A DNA stretch of 64,000 nt from M3007 sp964550795 (GTDB taxonomy: Bacteria; Bacteroidota; Bacteroidia; Chitinophagales; Saprospiraceae), in contig CAZKBH010000022.1 of assembly GCA_964550795.1 (NCBI GenBank), positions 11,016 through 75,015 on the forward strand, read 5' to 3'. The notes under the pieces were generated by a model that was not told where the DNA came from, made no database searches, and saw only the letters and a program-made list of their open reading frames with translations. Shown piece after piece: positions 54,354 to 63,953 of the stretch (its first letter is position 1; each line of letters opens with the position of its first letter). Position numbers and translations under genes: made by a program.

Positions 54354-57300
54354 TTACCGCTGCAATACAAACCTCGTCGTGAATTGCTCGCCCTGCCGGG
54401 TAAACAGATCTAAGAAGTAGAGTCCATTCGGCAAATACTCCGGCAACTCCACGGACTGAGCCGTTGCATTGGCTACGAAGCTCCGCTGCAACACCATTTG
54501 TCCGCGGCTGTCCATGATTCGGAACTGCAAATCTTCTCCCGCCCAATCTGACAAATCTGCAAATAACAAGCCGCTCGTTGGGTTGGGGAATAGCCTGATT
54601 TCAGGAGAAAGCGTGAAGGTGATTTCGCGTTCTTCGCTGGGCCGTTCGCCGGGCGGGGTGATGCCGATTGGGCAATTAAAGGTGTTGAGGTGTGCTTCGT
54701 AAAACACCTGTGGCTCCAGTCGCGAGCGGATATTGATATACGTTGGGACTGCCTGTGCGGGCAATTTGTAGCGGAAAACATCCGATTGTCCACCCGAAAT
54801 ACTATCCGTCGTGGATTTGAAACGCACGGAATACATGGGAGAAAAATTCGGGTTCCGCACCAAATATTCACGGCCAGAGCTCGGTTCGGCGTAAATGGTA
54901 TTGTCTGCCGGACTCATCGCCGTCACCCCACTGGGTATCTGGATGGCTGTGTAGGTCATGGGGTTGGGGCAATTGTTTGTGACCCGAATTCGATAAGTTC
55001 GGTTCTGTCCTGCGTCTGCGGTGATGCTGAGCAACTCGTATTTCATGCATCCGTTGATTTTTATATCGCATGGCGCTTCTTCGCGCACCGTAACCTGAAA
55101 ACAGCAGGAGGCCGTTTGTCCGCAACTGTCCGCAGCTTGCCAGCAAACCTGCGTAGTGGCCACCGGGAAAAGGCTGCCCGAGGGAAGTCCGGCGCTGAGC
55201 GAAAGATCCAAGCCAGGACAAGGGCAATCGCTTGCCGCTGTGGGCATGGCATAATTGACCACAAACGGACCGGTGCCAGACGCCGTAACTACACTCACGC
55301 TATTGGGACAAGTGATGCTGAGGTTAGAGGGTGCAGGCGTCAGCGACACCAGGGTGTAGGTCGCGATGGTANNNNNNNNNNGATGGTATCGCAGCCTTGG
55401 AGGGGCGGGAGCGTGAGGGTGACCGTGGTGGGCTGTGTGTAATCCACGCCACCGAGGGTCACCGTTTCGCCGGGGCAAAATTCGATGGTTTGGCTGAGCG
55501 TGGGTTGTGGAAGCAAGATCAGCGTGTAAGTCGCCAGGGTATCGCAGTCGCCGTTAGAACCGGGCAGGGTGAGATTTACGGTCGCCGGCGCGGTATAGGT
55601 TTGCCCGCCGAGGCTGGTGGTTTCACCGGGGCATAGGGCGATGGTTTGTAAGAGAGAATCCTGATTTTTGAGGATCAGTTCATAAGTCGCCAGCGTATCG
55701 CAATCGCCGTTTGAGCCGGGCAGGGTGAGATTTACGGTAGCCGGGGCAGTGTAGGTTTGCCCGCCGAGGCTGGTGGTTTCACCGGGGCAGAGGGCGATGG
55801 TTTGGAAGAGGGAGTCTTGAATTTTGAGGATTAGTTGGTAGGTTGCCAGGGTGTCACAGTCGCCGTTAGAACCGGGCAGGCTGAGATTTACGGTGGCCGG
55901 GGCGGTGTAGGTTTGTCCGCCAAGGCTGGTGGTTTCACCGGGGCAGAGGGCGATGGTTTGGGAGAAGGAGTCTTGATTTTTGAGGATTAGTTCGTAGGTT
56001 GCTAAGGTGTCGCATTCGCCGTTGGAGCCGGGCAGGGTGAGATTTACCGTTTCCGGGGCGGTGTAGGTTTGTCCACCGAGGCTGGTGGTTTCACCGGGGC
56101 ATAGGGCGATGGTTTGGGAAGTCACAACTTCAGCTGCTTCAGTGGCTTGCACAATAGAGCCACCTGTAATTGTGAAACCATTTCCGCCTTTAGTAGCACC
56201 ATTGGAAAGATTTTGGTTTGCGATACCATTTTCACCGCCGCTAGCAATCATTGTCATGCCAGGGAAAGCGAGGTTTCTTCCGATAAAACCACCACCGCCG
56301 CCGCCGCCTGGACCAATGATCTGGGACTGAACATAAAAGAGACAATCACCTCCCTTGCCACCTTTGACCGAGCAGGTTACATTTCCTACCAATTGGTTGG
56401 CTTGGATTTGGAGCGATCCTCCCGCCCCTCCACCGCCTTGCCCGTCATTGCGATCAGTCCCTAATGAAACGACCGACTCGCCATCAGCCAAAATATTTTT
56501 TGAATTACCGATGATTGTATTGGCTATAAGCATGATAATGCCGCCTCCATTGCCTCCAGAGGATCCATGATCATCATTGGTGTGGCCTGCGCCGCCGCCG
56601 CCGCCCATTTTTATTCCGGAAGTTCCACCCCAGCCACCAATTCCGTTCGTACCAGGCGTAGGCATATTAGGGATATTATGATATTCCAATCCTCCAAAGC
56701 CACCCGTTCCAAAATTACCCCCGCCTCCGCCTCCACCATTGTGAGAATTACCCCCACCACCGCCAGAAGCAGCCTTTCCACGCCCATATGACTTGTCAAT
56801 TGGAATTATTGCAATACCCTCTCCTTTTTGTGCTGAAACAATGGGGTCAGGTGCATAGACATAGCCTAACTGACCATAAGGCGCGGCATTCGCATCTACA
56901 ACTACTCCTCCACGAAAACCTTTCGCGCTCACGTCTATATTACTTTCCAAAGTAAGTGTTCCAGAAACATCAATGGCCAATACACCACCCGTGGTGCCGT
57001 TCCAGGGTTGACAAGTCAGGGTATTGATCACGGTGGCATCTACATATTCCGGCACCCGAATCAACTGTAGTTTCCCAGCAACATTAAACCAGCTAGAAGA
57101 TGTAAAAAGAAGTTGAATCTGGTTGCCCGCAATATTATCAATCCGGTTCATTTCATATTCGCCGACTCCATTGAAACTAATAATATTGCCGAAACTTGGA
57201 CCATTAGTTTGATCAATGGTTGCTCCCTGCATCTGGATTAGCAATACCTTATCGCCCGCCGCAAAGCCTTGAGCTGACCCCACCTCCAGGATATGATTGG

Positions 57301-57424
57301 CGCAGCCCGAAATGGCGGTAACTGGCGTGTAGATATTGACGATACCGCCAATGTTTTGGGCTGCTAGATGTTGCAGAAAAATAGTCGGCAGCAGGAGTAG
57401 TAGAATTGTGCTTAGTTGTTTCAT
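54354..57424 (-). CDS. Glycine-rich T9SS cargo with 52-residue repeats, interrupted by a scaffold gap
   Basis: One gene broken by N at 55372-55381; the two sides are in different frames, so the gap length is not real. Signal peptide ends at ~22 (LAAQN). A beta domain (~25-190) is followed by a Gly-rich segment (~215-420 with runs such as GGGGGNSHNGGGGGGG). Four near-identical 52-residue repeats (QTIALCPGETTSLGGQTYTA, CDTLATYELIL) and a fifth diverged one run into the gap. After it come an HYR-like module (SITCPNSVSVVTASG), more beta domains and a T9SS type A domain (LFPNPTSGLLFADL, NGLYFLDL). Surface protein, function unknown. True repeat number is uncertain. Confidence 0.82.
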
Positions 57425-57496
57425 AAAAATGTGGAATGAGTGGTTAAATATTAAGAGTTCTGTGTTTTGCGTTCCTTTGCGTCAAATAGAAAAAGT

Positions 57497-58216
57497 ATGT
57501 CCTGGAAAAAATCTACACCATTTTTCATTTGGCAATCCATTTCTCACGCACAGAACTGGATGCATTTTAAACAAATATGGCGGTATTACGATCGTTGGAA
57601 AACATCTTTCCAAGCTGGACGAAACTCAGTGGTGGACGAGTTGCCCTGGATCAATTTTTTAGCCATTGATTGCCTGAATAAAATTTTACGCCCCGAATTT
57701 AGGGTGTTTGAATTTGGTGGAGGAGGTTCTACCCTGTATTTCTGCAAAAGTGTCGCCGAAGTTGCAACGGTAGAGGACCACGTGGATTGGTTCAAGACCT
57801 TGACAGAAACAGTCCAATCAAAGGGGTATCAAAACTGGCGAGGATTCTTTGTATCACCAGAGCCTGTGACGAGTTCGCAACCGCGCGCTCACCAGAACCC
57901 AGGTGATTTTAAGAGCAGCATTAAGCAATTGGAGGATATGAGTTTCGAGCAGTATGCCAGAACCATTGATCAATATCCAGAAGCTTATTTTGATTTGATT
58001 CTGGTAGATGGTCGGGCTAGGCCATCCTGTATCCAACAATCTATTCCACGCTTAAAATCAGGTGGTTATTTAGTAGTTGACAACACCGAACGAACGTACT
58101 ACCTTCCCCCTTTTAAACATGTATTTGCTACAGAATTCAGGGTTATCGAGGACCGAATAGGTCCAGTGTCTTACACCCCAGATTTTACAAGAACAACCAT
58201 TCTGCAAAAAATATAG
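57497..58216 (+). CDS. SAM-dependent methyltransferase-like protein
   Basis: 239 aa. A class I methyltransferase-like Rossmann fold: motif I VFEFGGGGSTLYF near 70-82, an acidic end of strand 2 (ATVEDHVDWF), and YFDLILVDGRARPSCIQ with LKSGGYLVVDNTER for motifs III-IV. The N-terminus is basic and aromatic. The substrate is unknown; relatives often sit in glycan or surface-protein clusters. The start at 57497 (MSWKKS) was chosen; an in-frame codon 30 bp upstream is weaker. It is divergent from the glycine-rich gene. Confidence 0.72.
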   Translation: MSWKKSTPFFIWQSISHAQNWMHFKQIWRYYDRWKTSFQAGRNSVVDELPWINFLAIDCLNKILRPEFRVFEFGGGGSTLYFCKSVAEVATVEDHVDWFKTLTETVQSKGYQNWRGFFVSPEPVTSSQPRAHQNPGDFKSSIKQLEDMSFEQYARTIDQYPEAYFDLILVDGRARPSCIQQSIPRLKSGGYLVVDNTERTYYLPPFKHVFATEFRVIEDRIGPVSYTPDFTRTTILQKI

Positions 58217-58325
58217 CCCCCCACATTCCAATCTTTTTACCCGCTTTTTTCAATCCCATACAACCCAAACGGCGAATGCTCGTTCCTGTAGTTTTAACAC
58301 ACCAACAATCCCTCGCATCAATATT

Positions 58326-59882
58326 ATGACGAAAATACTCTGGGCCGACGACGAGATTGATCTCCTCAAGCCACACCTGATGTTCCTCAACAACAAAGGC
58401 TACGAGGTCGTAACCGCCACCAATGGCCACGACGCCGTGGAAATCTATACCGAACAGGCCTCCGATATTGACGTGGTGTTCCTCGACGAAAGTATGCCCG
58501 GACTCACGGGCCTGGAAGTCCTGATGAAAATCAAAGCCCTCAACCGCAACGTGCCCGTGGTGATGATTACCAAAAATGAGGCCGAACACGTGATGGAAGA
58601 TGCCATTGGCGGTCAAATTTCGGACTATCTCATCAAGCCCGTCAACCCCAATCAAATCCTGCTGACGCTCAAAAAAATCCTCGACAACAAGCGTCTGCTG
58701 AGCGAAAAAACCGCTCAGAACTACCAGCAGGAATTTCGGGAAATTTTCATGGAAATTACCGGCGGACTCAACCAGACCGAGTGGGTGGATGCCTACAAAA
58801 AAATCGTCAACTGGGAAATGCGCGTGGATGCCAACGAGGCTACCGGGGTGGGCGAAATTCTCTCCCAACAAAAGGAGCAAGCCAACACGGAGTTTTCAAA
58901 ATTTGTAATCAAAAACTACTTCGATTGGGTGGATCGAAACAAAGAAGTGGGGCCAATTATGTCGCATTCTATGATGCGGAAGCACATTTTACCGCACGTG
59001 GGCAAAGGTACGCCAACCATCATGATACTGCTCGACAACCTGCGGTACGACCAGTGGAAAACCATTGAACCTATCCTAAACGAACAATTCCGGACGGAGC
59101 AGGAAAACTACTTCTTCAGCATTTTGCCCACCGCAACCCAATACAGCCGCAACGCCATATTTGCGGGCATGATGCCCTCGGATATTGAAAAAAACTATCC
59201 CGACAAATGGAAAAACGACACCGATGAGGGCGGAAAAAACATGAGCGAAGATTTTTTCCTGGGTAAACAAATCGAACACGCATTCCGCAAACCCATCAAG
59301 TGGGAATACATCAAAGTCACCAACGTCAACCACGGCAAGGACCTGAACGACAACATCCTGAACTGTCTGAACAACGATCTGACCGTGATCGTCTATAATT
59401 TCATAGACATGCTCTCCCACGCCCGCACCGAAATGGAGGTGCTCAAAGAACTCGTGGGCGACGAACGCGCTTACCGCTCGCTTACCCGCTCCTGGTTCCT
59501 GCACTCGCCGCTCTGGACGGCCCTGCGCAAACTCGAAGGCCGCGATGTACAGTTGTTTGTGACCACCGACCATGGTACCATCCGGGTACAAAGTCCTTCC
59601 AAAGTAGTCGGCGACCGCGAAACCACCACCAATTTGCGCTACAAAGTAGGCCGGAATCTTCAGTACGAAGCCCGCGATGTGCTCGTCATTAAAGACCCTC
59701 AAAAGGCCGGACTTCCGCGCCCAAACATTAGCAGCACGTTCATTTTTGCCAAGGAAGATTATTTCTTCCTCTATCCTAACAACTACAACCACTACAATAA
59801 CTACTACAAAAACACTTTCCAACACGGCGGGATCAGCCTGGAGGAGATGATTTGTCCAGTAGTGCGGATGCGGAGTAAGTAG
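58326..59882 (+). CDS. porX: T9SS regulator PorX: receiver domain plus PglZ/alkaline phosphatase-like domain
   Basis: 518 aa. The receiver domain is at 1-120: acidic pocket Asp8-Asp9-Glu10, phospho-acceptor Asp54 (VFLDESMPG), MITKNEA and Lys in LIKPVNP. A helical linker is at ~125-205. The PglZ domain is at ~215-518 (PTIMILLDNLRYDQW, LPTATQYSRNAIFAGMMP, FVTTDHGTI), with the metal-binding Asp and His set of the alkaline phosphatase superfamily. In Porphyromonas PorX works with PorY and SigP to control T9SS genes and degrades oligonucleotides. No porY lies near. Its presence fits the many T9SS cargo genes here. Confidence 0.93.
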   Translation: MTKILWADDEIDLLKPHLMFLNNKGYEVVTATNGHDAVEIYTEQASDIDVVFLDESMPGLTGLEVLMKIKALNRNVPVVMITKNEAEHVMEDAIGGQISDYLIKPVNPNQILLTLKKILDNKRLLSEKTAQNYQQEFREIFMEITGGLNQTEWVDAYKKIVNWEMRVDANEATGVGEILSQQKEQANTEFSKFVIKNYFDWVDRNKEVGPIMSHSMMRKHILPHVGKGTPTIMILLDNLRYDQWKTIEPILNEQFRTEQENYFFSILPTATQYSRNAIFAGMMPSDIEKNYPDKWKNDTDEGGKNMSEDFFLGKQIEHAFRKPIKWEYIKVTNVNHGKDLNDNILNCLNNDLTVIVYNFIDMLSHARTEMEVLKELVGDERAYRSLTRSWFLHSPLWTALRKLEGRDVQLFVTTDHGTIRVQSPSKVVGDRETTTNLRYKVGRNLQYEARDVLVIKDPQKAGLPRPNISSTFIFAKEDYFFLYPNNYNHYNNYYKNTFQHGGISLEEMICPVVRMRSK

Positions 59883-59898
59883 GGCGAAAGTCAGTAAT

Positions 59899-59931
59899 AC
59901 GTTTACTAAACTTTTAAAGTTTAGTAAACGT
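59899..59931. terminator. Perfect palindrome after porX, possible bidirectional terminator
   Basis: Arms of 16 bp (ACGTTTACTAAACTTT and its complement) with a single-base centre. There is no strong T run, so the terminator role is uncertain; a protein-binding site is the alternative. Confidence 0.5.
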
Positions 59932-59957
59932 GTAACCCTGCTGCGGCTATGGCGGGT

Positions 59958-60185
59958 AAAAAAAATCCCCCTCCGCAGTTACTGCGGAAGAGGACATCCC
60001 AAAAACCGATTACATCTTTATATCGTCGGCTCAGTGCCGTGATAAAGTCAATTTTAAGCCCTTTTTGGGCGCGTCGTAGTGTTGTTGTACTTGAAGAAAA
60101 AAAGGGTGCCAGAACAGATTAGAATCACCTTGAAATTCCGGCAACGGGATTAAAAACGAAAGTCAAACGTAACTTCATTTGAACT
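59958..60185 (-). ncRNA. Candidate structured non-coding RNA
   Basis: On the minus strand a perfect -7 box TACTTTTG (60198-60191) precedes ~228 nt with no convincing protein frame. The RNA would fold into GCCC-AAAAA-GGGC, then TTTATC-CGGC-ACTGA-GCCG-GATATAAA, and ends in a textbook terminator: TCCGCAG-TAA-CTGCGGA (59988-59972) followed by eight T (59965-59958). A short frame from 60171 reads MKLRLTFVF then a stop after 17 codons, and might be a leader peptide. It does not show RNase P, tmRNA or SRP RNA motifs. 6S RNA is possible; I cannot confirm it. Confidence 0.5.
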
Positions 60186-60190
60186 TAGTG

Positions 60191-60198
60191 CAAAAGTA
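60191..60198 (-). promoter_or_regulatory. -7 box of the candidate ncRNA
   Basis: TACTTTTG on the minus strand, a full match to TAnnTTTG. No clear TTTG is seen at the -33 position. Confidence 0.5.
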
Positions 60199-60304
60199 AC
60201 GCCAGTTTCGGGTTTTTCGCATATGATTATTGGAGATTGTTAAAAGAAATCTTTCCCTTCGCAATGCCTGGAACCGTTCCGCCGACTAGCTTTTATTTTC
60301 TTAC

Positions 60305-62026
60305 CTACTTGATTTCCAGCGCATTATCCAATGTTTTCAGGCGTTCAAGCAGGGCTTCATATTGGGCATTGAAGTGTGCAATTTGGGTTTCTTCATTGGA
60401 TAAAAGTGCGTCAATTTCTCCAAAATTGTCACCAATCCGACCCTTAATGGTCCGCACGTAGCCACGCAATTTCGTCTCCAGCGCCTCTTGCATCTGGATG
60501 CGACCCTGTGTAATTTCCTGATCGTAGCCTTTTACAATTTTGCTGCGCTGTGCGCGTGCCGTAAATCCGGCGAACAACACCCCGATTCCGGTGAGTACGC
60601 CGCCCGTGATGTCAAAGACCGTCATCTTGGTGACCCCCGCCAGCACCAGTCCAATGATGGCCGCCCCGCTACCCGCAGCGATGTTCGGCGAGACACTGGT
60701 GCTTTCTGGAAATAAACGCCCATCGTTGAAATTTTCCGAACGCGTCATGAACCGCGCAAAGGCCTCCTGAAGTTCCTTCATCACCCCAGCGCGTTTTTCG
60801 GAAATCGTTTCAAAAATGTAGGAATCACTTTTGACCACGGTGTTGGCAGCACGAATTTTCAGGTCAATCATCTTGGCCATCTGTTGCACCGTGTCGGCCA
60901 GGTCCACCACGCCATCGTTGAGCTTGTTGCGGAGTTCGGCGTTGAGCTGTAGTTCGAGTTGTTTGCTGAGTCCGTTGAGCCAGTCGGTGATACTGGCCTG
61001 TTTGCTAAAAATACCCATGAAAGAGCGTTTCAACAGGGAGGGAAACGACAAACCGTCAGAGAGTTCCTGCCCGACGTTGCGGGTAATCCGGTCATATCCT
61101 CCCAACAGGTTTTCGATCAGCAGGGTGACGTGGTGGTTCGATTTTTTTTCCTGATTGTCCAGGGTTTGGTGGATATCGTTGCGAAACTCGGTGTCCACCC
61201 GGAATTGTTCAGCGCGCGCATCGAGGTCCGTGCGCAGTTTAGCGAGGATATGATGCGCCGTCTGCAGGTTGTTTTTCAATTTCAGCGTGGCCCCGCGTCC
61301 GCCCGTCACATGGGTACGGATATAATCGCGCACGGCGGAAAAATTGCTCTGGTCGTATCGGCCTTCAAGCTCGGCCTTTGCGCTGGTAGCGTAGATGACA
61401 GGCTCAGCCAGGCCTTTTTTGTGGGCAAAATCATACAATCCACGTTCGTTTATGGCCAAATCCTGTTCCGAAAGCAGGTCTTTTTGCTGCAATACAAAAA
61501 TGATTTTTTTGTGCCAATCACTGTGGATGAAATCAAAAAAGTCCCAGGCCGATTGCCGGTAAGGGTTTTTGGCTTCAAAAACAAAAATGACCAGGTCGCT
61601 GGCGGGGATAAAGTTTTCGGTAATTTCCTGATGCCGTTCCACGATGCTGTTGGTGCCGGGCGTATCCACCACAGCAATGTCGCGCAGGATATCTTCGGGC
61701 AGAAAAATCTTTTTCAGGTAAGGATTGACGATGACCGTTTCTTCTTTTTCGCCGTACAGGATTTGTTGCACGGTATCGGTCATGGGCTGCGGCGCTACGG
61801 GGCAAATTTCGCGCTTGGATTCCAGCAGTGCATTGACAAAACTGCTTTTACCGGCCTTTACTTCGCCTACGATGACGAACATAAACGGCTCCGACATTCG
61901 GTTACGCAATTCCCCCACCATCGTGGCCAGTGCAGTGTGGCCAATCTCCTGGCTAAGTTGTTGGAGGTCTTTCACAAGGTCTTCGCATTGGGCGCGAAGT
62001 GCGAGGGTGTGTTGGTTCAGAATCAT
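60305..62026 (-). CDS. Bacterial dynamin-like GTPase
   Basis: 573 aa. GTPase domain: G1 GEVKAGKSS near 54-62, G2 Thr in PQPMTDTVQ, G3 VVDTPGTNS, and a G4-like FVLQQKDLLS. Helical stalk regions follow, and a paired hydrophobic hairpin (~455-500, AAIIGLVLAGVTKMTVF, GGVLTGIGVLFAG) is likely the membrane paddle. Family members remodel or repair membranes, and some act in phage defence; no defence gene is nearby. It ends downstream of the candidate ncRNA promoter. Single gene, 63 bp from the XRE regulator. Confidence 0.87.
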   Translation of the reverse strand: MILNQHTLALRAQCEDLVKDLQQLSQEIGHTALATMVGELRNRMSEPFMFVIVGEVKAGKSSFVNALLESKREICPVAPQPMTDTVQQILYGEKEETVIVNPYLKKIFLPEDILRDIAVVDTPGTNSIVERHQEITENFIPASDLVIFVFEAKNPYRQSAWDFFDFIHSDWHKKIIFVLQQKDLLSEQDLAINERGLYDFAHKKGLAEPVIYATSAKAELEGRYDQSNFSAVRDYIRTHVTGGRGATLKLKNNLQTAHHILAKLRTDLDARAEQFRVDTEFRNDIHQTLDNQEKKSNHHVTLLIENLLGGYDRITRNVGQELSDGLSFPSLLKRSFMGIFSKQASITDWLNGLSKQLELQLNAELRNKLNDGVVDLADTVQQMAKMIDLKIRAANTVVKSDSYIFETISEKRAGVMKELQEAFARFMTRSENFNDGRLFPESTSVSPNIAAGSGAAIIGLVLAGVTKMTVFDITGGVLTGIGVLFAGFTARAQRSKIVKGYDQEITQGRIQMQEALETKLRGYVRTIKGRIGDNFGEIDALLSNEETQIAHFNAQYEALLERLKTLDNALEIK

Positions 62027-62089
62027 GGGGTAAACTTAGGGAGAATTGGGGAAAATGTTGGAGACCAAGAAGGTTTTTAGAAACCATAG

Positions 62090-62374
62090 TTAGTCTGCGG
62101 ACTCATTTCTCCGGGGGGGGGCACCGGATTTCCGCTTGATACGCGCTGCGAGCTCATCCGTCGAGAGTGAGATAAACTCAGTGGGCGTAACGCAGAAAAG
62201 TTCGGCGCAACCTAAAATGTGGCTGATCGCCAGTTCGATATGGCCGTTCTGGACTTTGAAGAATGATGGTTGGGTAATTTCCATGGCATCCGCCATGTCT
62301 TTTTGGGTGTAGCCGCCTAAATCGCGCAGCTCACGCATTTTTTGGCGCAGTTCGTTTTGTAGGGAGTTATCCAT
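62090..62374 (-). CDS. XRE-family helix-turn-helix regulator
   Basis: 94 aa. The HTH is at ~15-70 (MRELRDLGGYTQKDMADAM, ITQPSFFKVQNGHIELAIS), and the tail is Lys/Arg-rich. It lacks a sensor domain. It precedes the dynamin-like gene on the same strand and may share its transcript. No toxin-like partner is visible on either side, so I do not call it an antitoxin. Confidence 0.82.
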   Translation of the reverse strand: MDNSLQNELRQKMRELRDLGGYTQKDMADAMEITQPSFFKVQNGHIELAISHILGCAELFCVTPTEFISLSTDELAARIKRKSGAPPRRNESAD

Positions 62375-62564
62375 GAAGCGAGGGATTGTTTTCTTGATGT
62401 TTGGAAAAAATGTATTGCCTCACAAAGAAATAACATTTAGGACAAACAACCATAGGTCTTATTGTTCTTTTTGCTAAAACTGGCACTTTATAGCTACAGG
62501 GAATATAATTTCTGGAGTGGGGATTTTATGCTTTGTAGCTATCGGGAGGTAGTGGAGGGGCTTG

Positions 62565-62572
62565 TACTTTTG
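62565..62572 (+). promoter_or_regulatory. Possible -7 box upstream of the beta-helix protein gene
   Basis: TACTTTTG matches TAnnTTTG fully, but no TTTG is found at the right distance. It lies 88 bp before the start codon. Confidence 0.35.
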
Positions 62573-62660
62573 AGGGAGTGAATGTAAATGTACCCAAATC
62601 ACGGTGCCATTTACAAAGTGTTTCACCTTTCTTCTCACATCCTAAATTTTCCTCTGGTTT

Positions 62661-63953
62661 ATGAAAAATCTAAGCGCTATCTTGAGTTTTTGCAATCTTA
62701 AAATCTCATTCATTTCACAAGAAGAACGAAGATTACGTTTTGTTGCCTATCTGTTACTCTTGTCGTTGTTTGTTGAAAGCTCCAGTTTTGCCCAACCATT
62801 ATGCGACTATCCAGTTCAATGCTATGATACCGGAGATCCAGATGATTATATAGTTATAGGTGCAAATGGGTTAACAACAACGATTGAATTCTTAATTGCA
62901 AACGGCTTCGTACCTCCTCATATTAATCCTAATGATCCGGCCAACGATGCGCAGCATAAAGCCCAACGTCTTGAAATTAGGGCACCAATAAGAATGAACG
63001 TTCCCTACACGTTTGCCGCTGGATCGGAATTAGTCTTTGCAACCCCCAGTGCAAGGCTAGATATCGAATCTGAACTTACAATAAATTCAACGCATTTACA
63101 TGGTTGCGAGGAATTATGGAATGGAATTAATGTAAAAGAAAATGGCAAACTCTTAGCCTATAGCAATTGCATTGAAGATGCCAGAGCTGCCATCAGGCTA
63201 TCCGATGGTTCAGAATTTGAGATTAAAGAGAATTCCTTTCGCAGAAATGCATTCTCCATATTTGCAGGACGGGAAAACATTTTTGATCTTCAGGAGGCTT
63301 ATTTAACTCCGATAGGTACCGGTATTTCGGGCAATGATATTAGTGGAGCAGAGAATTTGATTGAACCGTTTGACGGTTTTTTGAGACCACTTAATGCTAT
63401 CCGACTACATTCAGTTGCAGAAATAACAATTGGAGGCGGAGATGAAATTAACATCATACATGACTTTGCACATTCAAATAACAATACATTAAGCCCTATC
63501 CAAGCACTGTTCTCTTTTAACTCAAACCTGAGTATTCAAAAAACAAGATTTTACAATATTGGTTATGAACTTAATAGTGGTGGATACGCCATATATTGTT
63601 ATAACCAAGGTACACAGAAGCAATTGAACGTACTTGGGCTTGGTAAGAATAACTCAATCCCTACTTTTCAGTCTTGCCAAGTGGGTATTTACTCTGAAAG
63701 CAATGCCTTGACAGTCCAAAATTGTTTTTTTGATTTTGGAACTCAGCACCTTGTGGTTAATTTCACAGACTTTCCACACCGTTTTGATGTTTCTGAAAAT
63801 CGCTTTAAGTCATTCGAAACATCTGCGTTTTCTTGCCCTGCCAGCCATTACATACGTTGCAACATATATAATAACCTTTTTGAGGATGATGTCAATGCAT
63901 TGGACTACCATGACGACCCAGGCTTACCACCTGGAACTCCAAGATTGGTCTAG
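62661..63953 (+). CDS. Secreted parallel beta-helix-like protein, probably truncated
   Basis: 430 aa. A long signal region has its hydrophobic core at ~28-40 (VAYLLLLSLFVESS) and a cut before Gln (SFAQPL). The body repeats short strand-turn units with N and S (LTINSTHLHGCEELWNGINV, EIKENSFRRNAFSIFAG, LTVQNCFFDFG), as in right-handed beta-helices. The frame stops at 63953 without a T9SS domain, unlike its relatives here. Just past 63930 the +1 frame reads KIGLAPYKSDYLQIVRE, which looks like a continuation, so a frameshift is likely. The DNA is AT-rich compared with most of the window. It may run out of the window as a larger broken gene. Confidence 0.68.
   Translation: MKNLSAILSFCNLKISFISQEERRLRFVAYLLLLSLFVESSSFAQPLCDYPVQCYDTGDPDDYIVIGANGLTTTIEFLIANGFVPPHINPNDPANDAQHKAQRLEIRAPIRMNVPYTFAAGSELVFATPSARLDIESELTINSTHLHGCEELWNGINVKENGKLLAYSNCIEDARAAIRLSDGSEFEIKENSFRRNAFSIFAGRENIFDLQEAYLTPIGTGISGNDISGAENLIEPFDGFLRPLNAIRLHSVAEITIGGGDEINIIHDFAHSNNNTLSPIQALFSFNSNLSIQKTRFYNIGYELNSGGYAIYCYNQGTQKQLNVLGLGKNNSIPTFQSCQVGIYSESNALTVQNCFFDFGTQHLVVNFTDFPHRFDVSENRFKSFETSAFSCPASHYIRCNIYNNLFEDDVNALDYHDDPGLPPGTPRLV

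Noticed and set aside
58326..59882. PglZ domain as a sign of a BREX phage-defence system
   Set aside because: The domain is fused to a receiver domain in the PorX arrangement, and no BrxC, BrxL or PglX gene is near.
60959..62080. 373-codon open frame antisense to the dynamin-like gene
   Set aside because: No family resemblance; the minus-strand gene explains the codon pattern.
60305..62374. Dynamin-like GTPase plus XRE regulator as a defence island
   Set aside because: No nuclease, methylase or other defence gene is present; a membrane-maintenance role is as likely.
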